52,913 nt of DNA from Paludibacteraceae bacterium (GTDB taxonomy: Bacteria; Bacteroidota; Bacteroidia; Bacteroidales; Paludibacteraceae), in assembly GCA_017553575.1 (NCBI GenBank), contig JAFZKQ010000103.1, positions 1 to 52,913 of the forward strand, written 5' to 3'. A program made the position numbers and the translations under genes. Shown in pieces: positions 1-8,567 of this stretch; the first letter of the stretch is position 1; the number at the start of each line of letters is the position of its first letter. The notes beneath the pieces are model-generated. The model made no database searches. It was not told the DNA's origin and saw nothing but the letters and a program-made list of their open reading frames with translations.

Positions 1-528
1 CCTGTTTTCGCCAAATCCATCGCCGCCCACATCACCGCCAGCGATACGGCTAAGTGGAACGCAAACACTGCTAGTTTCGAGGAGAAAGATCCAATCTTCA
101 ACAAATCCGTGGCCGCTAAAATCTCTGCTAGCGACACCGCGAAATGGAATGCTAAACTAGATAATTTCGAAGAGAGCGACCCATTCTTCAACAAGTCTGT
201 GGCCAGCCATATCTCAGCAAACGATACTGCTAAATGGAACGCTAAGATTGATGCAGAAAACGACCCTGTTTTCGCTAAATCCATCGCCGCTCACATCACC
301 GCCAGCGATACGGCTAAGTGGAACGCAAACACTGCTAGTTTCGAGGAGAAAGATCCAATTTTCAATAATTCCGTGGCTGCAAAAATCTCAGCCAGCGACA
401 CTGCCAAATGGAACGCTAAATTAGACAGTTTCGAAGAGAGCGACCCACTCTTCAACAAGTCTGTGGCTGCCCATATTTCAGAAAGCGATACGGCCAATTG
501 GAATGCCAAGTTAGGAAAAGAGGAGGAC
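1..528 (+). repeat. 264-bp higher-order coding repeat, two near-identical copies
   Basis: Bases 1-264 and 265-528 are two copies of one 264-bp unit (88 codons, three WN repeats each). The first ~110 bases of each copy differ at only a few, mostly third-codon, positions; the later parts drift more. The array probably continues upstream of the window. Confidence 0.8.
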
Positions 529-1662
529 CCGATTTTCGCTAAATCCGCAGCCGCAAAAATAACGAAGAAAGACATAGATCGTTGGAACCAAACTTCCGCC
601 ACGAATCCATCCCAACAGATCACAGAAGAGGATATCCAAAGATGGAACGCAAAGGTGGACAGCACAACTTATCTCAATAGTGCAGCCGCAAATATAACCA
701 CCGCGGACATTACCAACTGGAACGAGAAATTGGATGCCAACCAATTGCCAGAAAACGTCAGCGCCTTCAGAAACGATGCAGAATACATCACCAAAAGCGT
801 ATTGAACGACTCGCTCATCGCTGTTACAAACAGATTCAAAAACACCATTAACTCCTTGAAGGAGACCAACGAGAGACTCTCCAACCAAATCAGGGATTTA
901 GGAGAGAACTATGACAACCTCCTTCTTTCTGTACAGAAATTGGAGTCCTATACAGAGAAGATTGCCCAAAGAGCACTCTCCTACGGTCCTTCTCCAGAAA
1001 TACACAGCTACCCATTGAAATACAACCAATGGAATTACGTGGCCGATGCCTACAACGCCTTGAAAGACGGTGATCGTATCATCTTTATCATGCGCCACTC
1101 CATCAGAGGTGACGAGTCCGGAAAAGAAAGCAAATTAACGCAAGAAGGCATAAGGCTAACCAAAGAGGTGGGTGCGAAGTTGAAAGGAGGGAAAGCGGGC
1201 GCGAACGATGCCTTTTACGGCTCCACGGATTACCCAAGATGTATGCAAACAAGTTTCTACATCGCACAGAGCCGTGGCGACTCCGATTGGAAAGATTCCT
1301 CTTTCGTGGTTCAACCTATCCCTGTCATTGACCAATACTTCTATAGTTCAACCTCAGATTGGGACAAGGTTGCGGCAGAATACAAAGATCAGCCAGCCCT
1401 CATCAACTATAAGTCCATCCTCCTAATCAATACGCTTTGCGAGATGAGTGCAGGAAAGACCTTCGCTTGGTTTACGACACACGACTTCATCGCCGTGCCG
1501 CTCTGCTCATGGGCAAGCTACGGAGCCTTGAACTTTGCAAGACCGAATTGGATCAACTTCCTCTCCGGTGTAGCAGTCATCGTCCATCCAGACAACTCAT
1601 GGGAGGTATACCCAATACGAGGCAGCGACAACGGCTACGGCTCTGTCAGCTGGTACCGCTAA
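1..1662 (+). CDS. Repeat-rich fibre-like protein with C-terminal histidine phosphatase domain (5' end outside window)
   Basis: The frame is open from base 1, so the true start lies upstream. The first ~560 bases encode tandem units of about 29-30 residues with the core DTAKWNAK and spacers such as DPIFNKSVAAKI. This xIsxxDxxxWNxK pattern resembles stalk repeats of phage-type tail fibres. Two or three degenerate units follow, then a coiled-coil-like stretch (about 820-970). The last ~210 residues look like a histidine phosphatase: MRHSIRG with the candidate phosphohistidine at 1096-1098, an Arg in TDYPRCMQT at 1237-1239, and a second His-Asp in TTHDF at 1480-1485. A repeat fibre carrying a phosphatase is an unusual architecture. 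Secretion cannot be judged because the N-terminus is missing. A terminator hairpin follows. The domain call rests on motifs only; substrate and cellular role are unknown. Confidence 0.75.
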   Translation, partial: PVFAKSIAAHITASDTAKWNANTASFEEKDPIFNKSVAAKISASDTAKWNAKLDNFEESDPFFNKSVASHISANDTAKWNAKIDAENDPVFAKSIAAHITASDTAKWNANTASFEEKDPIFNNSVAAKISASDTAKWNAKLDSFEESDPLFNKSVAAHISESDTANWNAKLGKEEDPIFAKSAAAKITKKDIDRWNQTSATNPSQQITEEDIQRWNAKVDSTTYLNSAAANITTADITNWNEKLDANQLPENVSAFRNDAEYITKSVLNDSLIAVTNRFKNTINSLKETNERLSNQIRDLGENYDNLLLSVQKLESYTEKIAQRALSYGPSPEIHSYPLKYNQWNYVADAYNALKDGDRIIFIMRHSIRGDESGKESKLTQEGIRLTKEVGAKLKGGKAGANDAFYGSTDYPRCMQTSFYIAQSRGDSDWKDSSFVVQPIPVIDQYFYSSTSDWDKVAAEYKDQPALINYKSILLINTLCEMSAGKTFAWFTTHDFIAVPLCSWASYGALNFARPNWINFLSGVAVIVHPDNSWEVYPIRGSDNGYGSVSWYR

Positions 1663-1673
1663 TTAAACAACTA

Positions 1674-1706
1674 CGGGGTAGAGATGTTGCAAAACTCTCT
1701 ACCCCG
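1674..1706 (+). terminator. Terminator hairpin after the fibre gene
   Basis: A perfect 10-bp stem, CGGGGTAGAG with CTCTACCCCG, begins 11 bases after the stop codon and is followed by an AT-rich tail with only short T runs. Confidence 0.6.
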
Positions 1707-1744
1707 CATTATTTATTGACCTTTCGTCACTAAGCATTTAAAAC

Positions 1745-1778
1745 AAAAAAGTCCAACAAGCTTGAACACTTATTGGAC
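1745..1778 (-). terminator. Rho-independent terminator of tRNA-Trp
   Basis: On the minus strand GTCCAATAAG pairs with CTTGTTGGAC (one mismatch) and is followed by TTTTTT. It lies six bases beyond the 3' end of the tRNA. Confidence 0.75.
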
Positions 1779-1783
1779 CTAAG

Positions 1784-1856
1784 CACGGAAGGAGAGGCTC
1801 GAACTCCCGACACCTGGTTTTGGAGACCAGTGCTCTACCAACTGAGCTACTCCCGT
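1784..1856 (-). tRNA. tRNA-Trp (anticodon CCA)
   Basis: The reverse complement folds as a full cloverleaf. The acceptor is ACGGGAG/CTTCCGT, the D stem GCTC/GAGC, the anticodon stem CTGGT/ACCAG around the loop CTCCAAA, the variable loop five bases, and the T arm GGGAG-TTCGAGC-CTCTC. The loop gives anticodon CCA and the discriminator base is G, as expected for tryptophan. No CCA tail is encoded. Confidence 0.95.
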
Positions 1857-1888
1857 ATTACGCTTTGAGAACCTCTCGAAAGCGGGTG

Positions 1889-1917
1889 CAAAGATAATAC
1901 AATTTTTCATATTCAAA
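1889..1917 (-). promoter_or_regulatory. Promoter of tRNA-Trp
   Basis: On the minus strand TATCTTTG (1889-1896) matches the Bacteroidota -7 box TAnnTTTG. A TTTG (1914-1917) lies 17 bases upstream, slightly closer than the usual -33 spacing. Confidence 0.55.
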
Positions 1918-1969
1918 AACAAATTGAGCCATTATAAGAAAAAAGCGACTCTTTAATCGTCATTTTTAC

Positions 1970-1977
1970 TATTTTTG
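1970..1977 (+). promoter_or_regulatory. -7 box of the alpha/beta hydrolase gene
   Basis: TATTTTTG matches TAnnTTTG and lies 53 bases before the ATG at 2031. The -33 element is weak. Confidence 0.55.
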
Positions 1978-2030
1978 TACCATAAACTCAGTTAAAAACT
2001 GAAACAGCCACTTCAAACGTTATAACAGAG

Positions 2031-3050
2031 ATGAAAAAAATAGTTCCGATTCTTCTGACACTCTTGCTCTCCCTATTGGGGATAAACACCCAGGCACAAT
2101 ACCATGACGACATCTTGGGCAACGGCTACCAATGCCGCACGATCGAACAGCCCGACGACTACGATGGGAAGGTGGTATGCACCCTAATCAAAAAGACAGC
2201 GCCGACAGAAAGCAAGAAAGCCATCGTCTATGTGCATGGCTACAACGACTATTTTTTCCAACGAGAATTGGGCGACAGTATCAATGCCCATGGCTATAAC
2301 TTTTACGCAGTGGAACTCCGCAAATATGGACGCTCCTTGCTCCCTCACCAAGATCTCTTCTTCTGCAAAAAGATAGATGAATATTTCGCCGACATCGACA
2401 CCACCATCGCCATTGCCAAGATGGAAGGAAACGAAAATATCCTTTTGATGGGTCATTCGACTGGTGGTCTATGCCTTTCGCTCTATATGGGACAAAAGAA
2501 GGGGGGCATCCCCATCGACGGACTAATCCTCAACAGTCCTTTCCTAGATTGGAACCTCAGCAAATTTACGGAGAATATCACAACGCCCTGCGTAAGTGCA
2601 TTAGGCGCCATCTTCAAGAGGGTAAAAGTACAAGGTGCATCTGACGAACCTTGCGGCTACGCACAAAGCCTACACAAACAATACCACGGCGAATGGGAAT
2701 TCAACACCGACTGGAAAAAGCCGGAGGGACACCCCAAACGTGCCGGATGGGTGCGCGCTATCCATCACGGGCATAAGAAAGCCCACAAAGGGCTAAACAT
2801 CGAATGCCCGATTTTGGTCATGAGTAGCGACACGACCGCCGAAGAGACCTTCCAATGGAACGAGATACTCAAACATGCAGACATCATATTGGATGTCAAG
2901 GAGATCCAATCTTATGGAGCCAAATTGGGAAAGAACGTCACTCAAGCCATCATCCAAGGAGGCGTACACGACCTGATTCTCTCGACCCAAGAGTCAAGGG
3001 ACGAAGCCTACAGAACCTTTTTCGAATGGATGGAAAAGATCCATTTCTAA
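2031..3050 (+). CDS. Secreted alpha/beta hydrolase (serine aminopeptidase / monoacylglycerol lipase-like)
   Basis: 339 residues. The N-terminus is a Sec signal peptide (MKKIVPILLTLLLSLLG, then a QAQ-type cleavage region), so the enzyme should act in the periplasm or outside. The fold is marked by the oxyanion segment VYVHGYND and the nucleophile elbow GHSTGG with Ser143. Candidate acid and base are Asp267 (SSDTT) and His313 (GGVHD), giving a full triad in the usual order. The closest family type I recognise is the S33/Hydrolase_4 group, which includes monoglyceride lipases. The substrate is unknown. It is a single-gene unit behind its own -7 box and converges on the maa operon, whose stop is 36 bases away. 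Confidence 0.8.
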   Translation: MKKIVPILLTLLLSLLGINTQAQYHDDILGNGYQCRTIEQPDDYDGKVVCTLIKKTAPTESKKAIVYVHGYNDYFFQRELGDSINAHGYNFYAVELRKYGRSLLPHQDLFFCKKIDEYFADIDTTIAIAKMEGNENILLMGHSTGGLCLSLYMGQKKGGIPIDGLILNSPFLDWNLSKFTENITTPCVSALGAIFKRVKVQGASDEPCGYAQSLHKQYHGEWEFNTDWKKPEGHPKRAGWVRAIHHGHKKAHKGLNIECPILVMSSDTTAEETFQWNEILKHADIILDVKEIQSYGAKLGKNVTQAIIQGGVHDLILSTQESRDEAYRTFFEWMEKIHF

Positions 3051-3086
3051 CAGATCTCGTGACGATTTAACGACGCAAGGGAAAGG

Positions 3087-3647
3087 TTATCGGGAAGAGT
3101 GTTGCCGAACCACTCTTGCGGGATTGCCGACAGCCAAACAATCGGAAGGAATGTCATGCACCACGACGCTTCCCGCCCCGACAATGCTCCGGTCCCCAAT
3201 CGTAACGCCCGGACAGACAATCACACCTGCGCCCAACCAGCAATCCTCCCCTATCGTAATCGGCAAGCAAACCTCCTGAGGTCTCCGTCGCTCCCTATAA
3301 TCCATAGGGTGATTAGGGGTCAACAATTGGCAATTGGGGCCCAATTTCGTATTTCTTCCGATAGTTATGAGACCACCATCGAGCATGGTGGCATTATAAT
3401 TCACAAAAACATTTTCGCCCAAGCGTATGCCACTTCCATGATCACAATGGAAGGGCGGATTGATGCAAGAAGAGCGTGGCATATCGGGAATAAGCGACTC
3501 GATAACAGAACGATACTCCAAATCAGACAAGGTCATCGTCTGCAAACGGGCACACAATTGGTTGGCTCGACGCACACTCGACATGACCTCTTCATCCTCA
3601 AAGCAATAGAATTGCTGAGAACGCATCTTCTCAAATTCCGACATCAT
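3087..3647 (-). CDS. maa: Maltose/galactoside-type sugar O-acetyltransferase
   Basis: 186 residues, a usual length for LacA/NodL/Maa enzymes, which transfer acetyl from acetyl-CoA to a sugar hydroxyl. The N-terminal helical Mac region is followed by left-handed beta-helix hexapeptide repeats. Family signatures visible are FHCDHGSGIRLGENVFVNYN, TPNHPMD (catalytic His) and GAGVIVCPGVTIG. The start overlaps the bcp stop in ATGATG, so the two are probably translationally coupled as the last genes of ispD-recG-bcp-maa. ATG at 3647 or 3644 could both serve. The physiological sugar cannot be read from the sequence. Confidence 0.88.
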   Translation of the reverse strand: MMSEFEKMRSQQFYCFEDEEVMSSVRRANQLCARLQTMTLSDLEYRSVIESLIPDMPRSSCINPPFHCDHGSGIRLGENVFVNYNATMLDGGLITIGRNTKLGPNCQLLTPNHPMDYRERRRPQEVCLPITIGEDCWLGAGVIVCPGVTIGDRSIVGAGSVVVHDIPSDCLAVGNPARVVRQHSSR

Positions 3648-4102
3648 TTTATCGCACTCAATAGTTGCTCAGCATGAATCTTCGTCTTAATCTCCTTAGG
3701 CTGGAAAATCCGTTCTACGACTCCATCCTCATTAACAAGGTAAGTCGTCCGAAGGGTTCCTACCGTACGGCGACCGCAAGCCACCTTTTCGCCCCAAGCG
3801 CCAATCGCCTGCAACAAGGTCGTATCCGTATCCGCAATCAGAGGGAAAGGCAAATCAAACTTTTCGATAAACTTCTGATGGCTTGCAGCAGAATCCTTAC
3901 TCACACCAATCACCACATAACCAGCCTGTTGCAACTCCTCATAATGTTCTTTCAACGAACACGCCTCTGCCGTACATCCCGAGGTATTGTCCTTCGGATA
4001 GGCATACAAAATCACCTTCTTCCCTTTTAGACTCGACAAGGTTATCTCCTCGCCTTTCTCATTCAAGCCCAAAACTTCGGGCAATTTATCTCCGACATTC
4101 AT
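3644..4102 (-). CDS. bcp: Thiol peroxidase, peroxiredoxin of the BCP/PrxQ type
   Basis: 152 residues, full length for the family. It reduces hydroperoxides using a peroxidatic cysteine, regenerated by thioredoxin. The signature PKDNTSGCTAEACSLKEHY contains the peroxidatic Cys and, five residues on, the resolving Cys of the BCP/PrxQ subclass. No signal peptide is seen, so it is cytoplasmic. It lies 39 bases after recG and overlaps maa by four bases. Confidence 0.92.
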   Translation of the reverse strand: MNVGDKLPEVLGLNEKGEEITLSSLKGKKVILYAYPKDNTSGCTAEACSLKEHYEELQQAGYVVIGVSKDSAASHQKFIEKFDLPFPLIADTDTTLLQAIGAWGEKVACGRRTVGTLRTTYLVNEDGVVERIFQPKEIKTKIHAEQLLSAIK

Positions 4103-4141
4103 ATCTATTCAATTATATATACCACTTAAAATCAACAAAAA

Positions 4142-6256
4142 TCAGGAAATCGAGCCCCAACTGATACTGTTTCCATTCAATTGGGCAAGACGTTTTTTCA
4201 ACACATAATTCTTTTCCAAATCCAAATCAGGATCTTCATCCAAAATCTTCATGGCCATATCGCGTGCGATTTGAAGAATCTGTCCATCGGAAGAGAGGTT
4301 GGCAATCTTCAAATTAAAGGCCACGCCACTCTGCTGCGTTCCATCCAAGTCGCCCGGGCCACGCATCTTCAGATCGGCCTCGGAGATTTCAAATCCGTCG
4401 TTCGTCCGCACCATAATCTCCATGCGCTGACGGCTCTCCGACGAGAGTTTTTGCGAAGTCAGCAAGACACAAAACGACTGGCTCGCTCCACGACCCACCC
4501 GTCCCCGCAACTGATGCAATTGGGAAAGGCCAAACCGCTCAGCACTCTCAATCACCATCACCGAGGCATTCGGCACATTCACACCCACCTCGATAACCGT
4601 AGTCGCCACCAAGATATTCGCCACGCCAGAGACAAAAAGTTGCATCTGCTCATCCTTCTCCGCTGGTTTCATCTTTCCATGCACCATGCAAACCCGATAC
4701 TGAGGCTCCGGGAAGATCTCCTTCACCAACTGAAAGCCCGATTCCAAATTCTGATAATCAGACTTCTCCGACTCCTGAATCAACGGATAGACAATATAGA
4801 CCTGACGGCCTTCTGCAATCTGCTTCTTCAAGAAATCATACAACCCAGCACGGTGGTTTTCGTAACGATGGATGGTCTGCACCGGTTTTCGGCCGGGAGG
4901 CAACTGATCAATGATAGAGACATCCAAGTCACCATACAACGTCATGGCCAACGTACGGGGAATCGGCGTTGCCGTCATCACCAAAACATGGGGAGGTTGG
5001 ACATTCTTTCCCCAGAGACGCGCACGTTGCGCCACGCCAAAACGATGTTGCTCATCGATGATGACCATTCCCAAATTGGCGAATTGCACAGAATCCTCCA
5101 ACAAGGCATGCGTACCCACCAGCAACTGAATCTCCCCGCTCGCCAAAGAATCCAACAAAGGTTTCCGCTCCGAACGCTTCGTGCTTCCCGTCAACAACTC
5201 CACACGAACCCCCAAAGGGTCCAGCATCTCCTTGATGGAAGCATAATGCTGCGTCGCCAGAATCTCCGTCGGAGCCATCATGCAGGCTTGGAAACCATTG
5301 TCGAGCGCCATCAACATCACCATCAGGGCGACAAGCGTCTTTCCGCTTCCCACATCTCCCTGCAAAAGACGATTCATCTGCCGACCGCTCGCCACATCCG
5401 CACGGATTTCACGAATCACCCGTTTCTGCGCATCCGTCAAGTCAAACGGAATATGTTCCTTATAGAATGTATTGAAATAATAACCTATTGTAGCGAATAC
5501 CAACCCTTTGAAGCGTCGAGAACGGTTCTTAGCACTCCGAAGGATATTCAATTGGATATAGAAGAGTTCCTCCAGTTTCAAACGATACTGTGCCTTACGC
5601 AGAATCACCTCATTTTTAGGAAAATGGATATTAGGAAGTGCCTCGTAAAGCAACATCAAATTATATTTCTCTATCAGATAGGCAGGCAAAGTCTCCGGCA
5701 TTTGGTACTTTCCAATCACTTGGAAGAGGTTCATCATGATTTTCTGGATGGCCTTGGTGGTCAGGAAGCCCGACTTCATCTTTTCCGTCGTGTTGTACAA
5801 CCCCTGCAAACCGCCCCCCATCTGCTGTTTAGAAGCGGACTCATTCAGGCTCTCCATTTCAGGATGAACAATGTTCAGTTTTCCGTTAAAGGCCGTCGGC
5901 TTACCGAAGACCACATACTCCTGCCCCACCTTGTATTTGTCCGCCGCAAACTTCACGCCCTTGAACCAGACCAATTCGATACAATCCTCACCGTCCGTGA
6001 ATTGCAAAGAGAGGCGTTGATTCCGCCCCGTGCCGATCAAATCCGATTTCAGTATCCGTCCCTTAATCTGCACAAAAGAGAGTACTGAGGCAATCTCCCT
6101 AATTTTGACGAACCTACTCCTATCCACATAACGATACGGGAAATAGTAAAGCATGTCCTCAAACGAAGAAATCCCCATCTCACTCTTCAGCAAGGCCGCC
6201 TTCTTCGGACCGACCCCTGGAAGATATGTTATCTCTCTTGACGCTAATTCAGACAA
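4142..6256 (-). CDS. recG: ATP-dependent DNA helicase RecG
   Basis: 704 residues, normal for RecG, which remodels stalled forks and branch-migrates Holliday junctions. The N-terminal wedge/OB region starts with YLPGVGPKKAALL. The helicase core has Walker A GDVGSGKT (Lys306), the DExH box IIDEQHRFG, motif III VMTATPIPRTLA and motif VI QLRGRVGRG. The tail FNLKIANLSSDGQIL is the expected C-terminal RecG region. It is 21 bases downstream of ispD in the same operon. The long open frame on the opposite strand is a shadow. Confidence 0.97.
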   Translation of the reverse strand: MSELASREITYLPGVGPKKAALLKSEMGISSFEDMLYYFPYRYVDRSRFVKIREIASVLSFVQIKGRILKSDLIGTGRNQRLSLQFTDGEDCIELVWFKGVKFAADKYKVGQEYVVFGKPTAFNGKLNIVHPEMESLNESASKQQMGGGLQGLYNTTEKMKSGFLTTKAIQKIMMNLFQVIGKYQMPETLPAYLIEKYNLMLLYEALPNIHFPKNEVILRKAQYRLKLEELFYIQLNILRSAKNRSRRFKGLVFATIGYYFNTFYKEHIPFDLTDAQKRVIREIRADVASGRQMNRLLQGDVGSGKTLVALMVMLMALDNGFQACMMAPTEILATQHYASIKEMLDPLGVRVELLTGSTKRSERKPLLDSLASGEIQLLVGTHALLEDSVQFANLGMVIIDEQHRFGVAQRARLWGKNVQPPHVLVMTATPIPRTLAMTLYGDLDVSIIDQLPPGRKPVQTIHRYENHRAGLYDFLKKQIAEGRQVYIVYPLIQESEKSDYQNLESGFQLVKEIFPEPQYRVCMVHGKMKPAEKDEQMQLFVSGVANILVATTVIEVGVNVPNASVMVIESAERFGLSQLHQLRGRVGRGASQSFCVLLTSQKLSSESRQRMEIMVRTNDGFEISEADLKMRGPGDLDGTQQSGVAFNLKIANLSSDGQILQIARDMAMKILDEDPDLDLEKNYVLKKRLAQLNGNSISWGSIS

Positions 6257-6277
6257 AATAATATGATATTCAGTTGT

Positions 6278-6955
6278 TTACAATTTTACCAACGCCTCCG
6301 CCACTTTCAAGTCAAAAGGCGTAGTGATCTTTATATTTTCTCGATTTCCAGCCGTCAAGACCACCTTGAAACCCGCAGCCTCAACCACACTCGCATCATC
6401 CGTGAACGCATCACAATAATCTTGACGATAGGCCTCCTTCAAAAGGGAAGAACGAAAGACTTGTGGCGTCTGCACCAACTTTATCTTGGAACGATCACGC
6501 ACGATACTGCCTTCCTCCGTGACTTCACGAATGGAATCCACCGCATCGGCTACCGGAATAGCACAACCAGACAAAGCCGCCTCGTCAAAGGCCGTGGATA
6601 TCGTCTTTTCCGAAACAAACGGACGAACGCCATCATGCACAGCGACCAGCGACTCCTCCTTCTCCGGCACACGATCCAAGGCATTCTTCACCGAATGGAA
6701 ACGGGTAGCGCCCCCCTCCACAACCGTAACTCTAGAGGCGTAATCCACCGCATACTTTTCACAGAGGGAAGCCCAATACTCCATCTGTTCCCGAGGCAAG
6801 GCCAAGAGGATAGAGAGATCCGGATCATACGCCAAAAACGTATCCAACGTCCGCATCAACAACGGACGACCAGCTACTAAGATAAACTGTTTAGGGATCT
6901 CGCTCCCCATTCGGAGCCCCTTCCCGCCTGCTACTATGATAACATACTTTCTCAT
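6278..6955 (-). CDS. ispD: 2-C-methyl-D-erythritol 4-phosphate cytidylyltransferase
   Basis: 225 residues. It catalyses the third step of the MEP isoprenoid pathway, joining CTP and methylerythritol phosphate. The N-terminal nucleotide loop reads IIVAGGKGLRMG, followed by PKQF; VAVHDGVRPFV and FTDDASVVEAAG are the other family blocks. ATG at 6955 is chosen because the family starts about three residues before this loop. The upstream TTG at 6985 falls inside a -7 box. It is the first gene of ispD-recG-bcp-maa. Confidence 0.94.
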   Translation of the reverse strand: MRKYVIIVAGGKGLRMGSEIPKQFILVAGRPLLMRTLDTFLAYDPDLSILLALPREQMEYWASLCEKYAVDYASRVTVVEGGATRFHSVKNALDRVPEKEESLVAVHDGVRPFVSEKTISTAFDEAALSGCAIPVADAVDSIREVTEEGSIVRDRSKIKLVQTPQVFRSSLLKEAYRQDYCDAFTDDASVVEAAGFKVVLTAGNRENIKITTPFDLKVAEALVKL

Positions 6956-6982
6956 ATCAATTCCAAGCCTTGTTGCTAACGA

Positions 6983-6990
6983 CAAATTTA
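6983..6990 (-). promoter_or_regulatory. -7 box of the ispD-recG-bcp-maa operon
   Basis: TAAATTTG on the minus strand matches TAnnTTTG and ends 27 bases before the ispD ATG. No well-spaced -33 TTTG is visible. Confidence 0.45.
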
Positions 6991-7065
6991 CACGATATTA
7001 TGCAAATTTCATACAGATTTTTGGAGACAAGTAACCATTCACTTCAACCCACGAAAAAAAAATCG

Positions 7066-7073
7066 TATTTTTG
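7066..7073 (+). promoter_or_regulatory. -7 box of the GLUG-type secreted protein gene
   Basis: TATTTTTG matches TAnnTTTG and lies 92 bases before the chosen ATG at 7166. Confidence 0.5.
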
Positions 7074-7165
7074 GAAACGCAAGAAGCCATACGCGTCTTG
7101 CTCATGGAAACAATAGTAACAAACACCATAAGATGCATGTGTTGGGACGCACATGCCCCATAGCA

Positions 7166-8200
7166 ATGAAACGGATTCTCATATACACACTATTACTCCT
7201 ATCCCTCCATCTTTACAGCCATGCCATGGAAGGAGAGGGAAGCCAAGAAAACCCATTCTTGATCGATTCGTTGGATGATTTTCTCCAATTTCGAGACACC
7301 GTCAACAACGGTTTTCAGAACGCCTGCGCCCTCCTTCGAACAGACATCGACCTCAGTTCCGTATGCTATGGAGACGAAGAGAAGGAGGAATACCAGCATT
7401 GGTTGCCCATCGGGGAAGGCAACTCCGGACAAACATACGAAGGATGCTTTGACGGGCAAGGACACATCATCCGAAACCCCTATGTCCACTCAAGCACGGA
7501 AAATTTCAGGGGACTCTTCGGCTCTACCCACAAAGCAACGATCCGAAACGTCGGAGTCGAGAACGCCCACATCCACGGAGGCTACTACATAGGCGGCCTA
7601 ATCGGGAAAGGAGATTCCACCCTGATAGAAAATTGCTATACGAGAGGAGACATCTACGGATATTTCGTCTCCGGCATCATCGGCAACGCCTCCAACTGCA
7701 CCCTGCGAAACTGCTACTCCCTCTGTTCCACCAAAGGCAACTACCATAGTGCCCTCATCGGTTATGCGACACAGACCACAGCGGAGAACTGTCTTTTCGA
7801 CTCTCAAATAGTCAACAATGGGGTGGGCTTCGGAGAGGTTACGACCCTCGCCATGAAAAGGGAACAATTCCGAAATGGCACAGTCTGCCAGAAGTTAAAC
7901 GACTTCTTAACGAGCCAAGGCAACGACGCATTAATCCATTGGGAACAAGACGCAGACTCACTTCCCTCCTTCTCGAAAAACGCCAATGGGCTTAAACAGA
8001 TCCATAAAGAAGGCGGTCTCCCTATCTACGTCCAAGGCCACCACATTTTCCTCCAAACGAACCAAGAAATACCCCTAACCATCTACAACAGCCGAGGAGC
8101 AATCGTCCGAAGAGGCATTGGGGACCAAAATCGTGATTTAGGCTACTTTCCAACAGGCATTTACATCATAAACGGGAAGAAAATCATTGTGACAGAATAA
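7166..8200 (+). CDS. Secreted GLUG/beta-helix-type protein with type IX-like C-terminal domain
   Basis: 344 residues from the ATG at 7166, which begins a clear signal peptide (MKRILIYTLLLLSLHLYSHA); an in-frame ATG at 7133 would put non-signal residues in front. The middle has GLUG-like repeats (FRGLFG, YIGGLIG, VSGIIGN) alternating with NCYT/NCYS turns, as in right-handed beta-helix surface proteins. The last ~60 residues (IPLTIYNSRGAIVRRG, later FPTGIYIINGKK) resemble the type A sorting domain of type IX secreted proteins, but are short and partly degenerate. No ligand or enzyme motif is visible. The gene stands alone between divergent and convergent neighbours. Confidence 0.7.
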   Translation: MKRILIYTLLLLSLHLYSHAMEGEGSQENPFLIDSLDDFLQFRDTVNNGFQNACALLRTDIDLSSVCYGDEEKEEYQHWLPIGEGNSGQTYEGCFDGQGHIIRNPYVHSSTENFRGLFGSTHKATIRNVGVENAHIHGGYYIGGLIGKGDSTLIENCYTRGDIYGYFVSGIIGNASNCTLRNCYSLCSTKGNYHSALIGYATQTTAENCLFDSQIVNNGVGFGEVTTLAMKREQFRNGTVCQKLNDFLTSQGNDALIHWEQDADSLPSFSKNANGLKQIHKEGGLPIYVQGHHIFLQTNQEIPLTIYNSRGAIVRRGIGDQNRDLGYFPTGIYIINGKKIIVTE

Positions 8201-8211
8201 CCATCACTCAT

Positions 8212-8250
8212 AAAAAAAGCAACGCTCCGCATCTTCATGCAGAACGTTGC
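8212..8250 (-). terminator. Terminator of the ruvX-def-TPR operon
   Basis: GCAACG (8219-8224) pairs with CGTTGC (8245-8250), with extra pairing inside (GCAT/ATGC). On the minus strand a run of seven Ts follows. It sits between two converging genes and could also stop the plus-strand gene, although the plus-strand tail is less T-rich. Confidence 0.65.
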
Positions 8251-8276
8251 CTTCTATTCTTCTACGAACCTAACCG

Positions 8277-8549
8277 TTACTGGTTAAACATATCCTTATT
8301 AAAGAACTCCAATACCTCTATCGTGGCATTATAGGCCAAAGTAGCAGGTCCGTCAGGATCTAGATCCATGGAAATCTGGTAATTATTCAATGCCATCTCC
8401 CAATTTTCCATCTTCCGATAGGCATTTCCCAAAAGGAAATAAGCCTCAGCCGAATCCTTATGCGAAGAGACATAGGCCTCCAATTGGGATACGACATCTG
8501 CCACATCTCCATCATGCAAAGCATTCTTCAACTCAGACAACTCCATCAT
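8277..8549 (-). CDS. Small tetratricopeptide-repeat protein
   Basis: 90 residues from ATG 8549 (or 89 from 8546); the frame also has a TTG at 8567 that is less likely. A TPR unit is seen in AEAYFLLGNAYRKMENWEMALNNYQISMDLDPDG, with flanking helices forming at most two repeats. There is no signal peptide, so it is cytoplasmic. It lies 18 bases after the def stop, as the third gene of ruvX-def-TPR. TPRs mediate protein-protein contacts; the partner is unknown. Confidence 0.75.
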   Translation of the reverse strand: MMELSELKNALHDGDVADVVSQLEAYVSSHKDSAEAYFLLGNAYRKMENWEMALNNYQISMDLDPDGPATLAYNATIEVLEFFNKDMFNQ

Positions 8550-8567
8550 TCCGTAGCGATTTAACAA

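Noticed and set aside
1-560. CRISPR-like regular repeats
   Set aside because: The repetition is in-frame coding sequence with protein-level WN repeats and no constant short repeat with unique spacers.
4181-6088. 635-residue plus-strand open frame
   Set aside because: Antisense shadow of recG; no domain, and the recG frame carries all helicase motifs.
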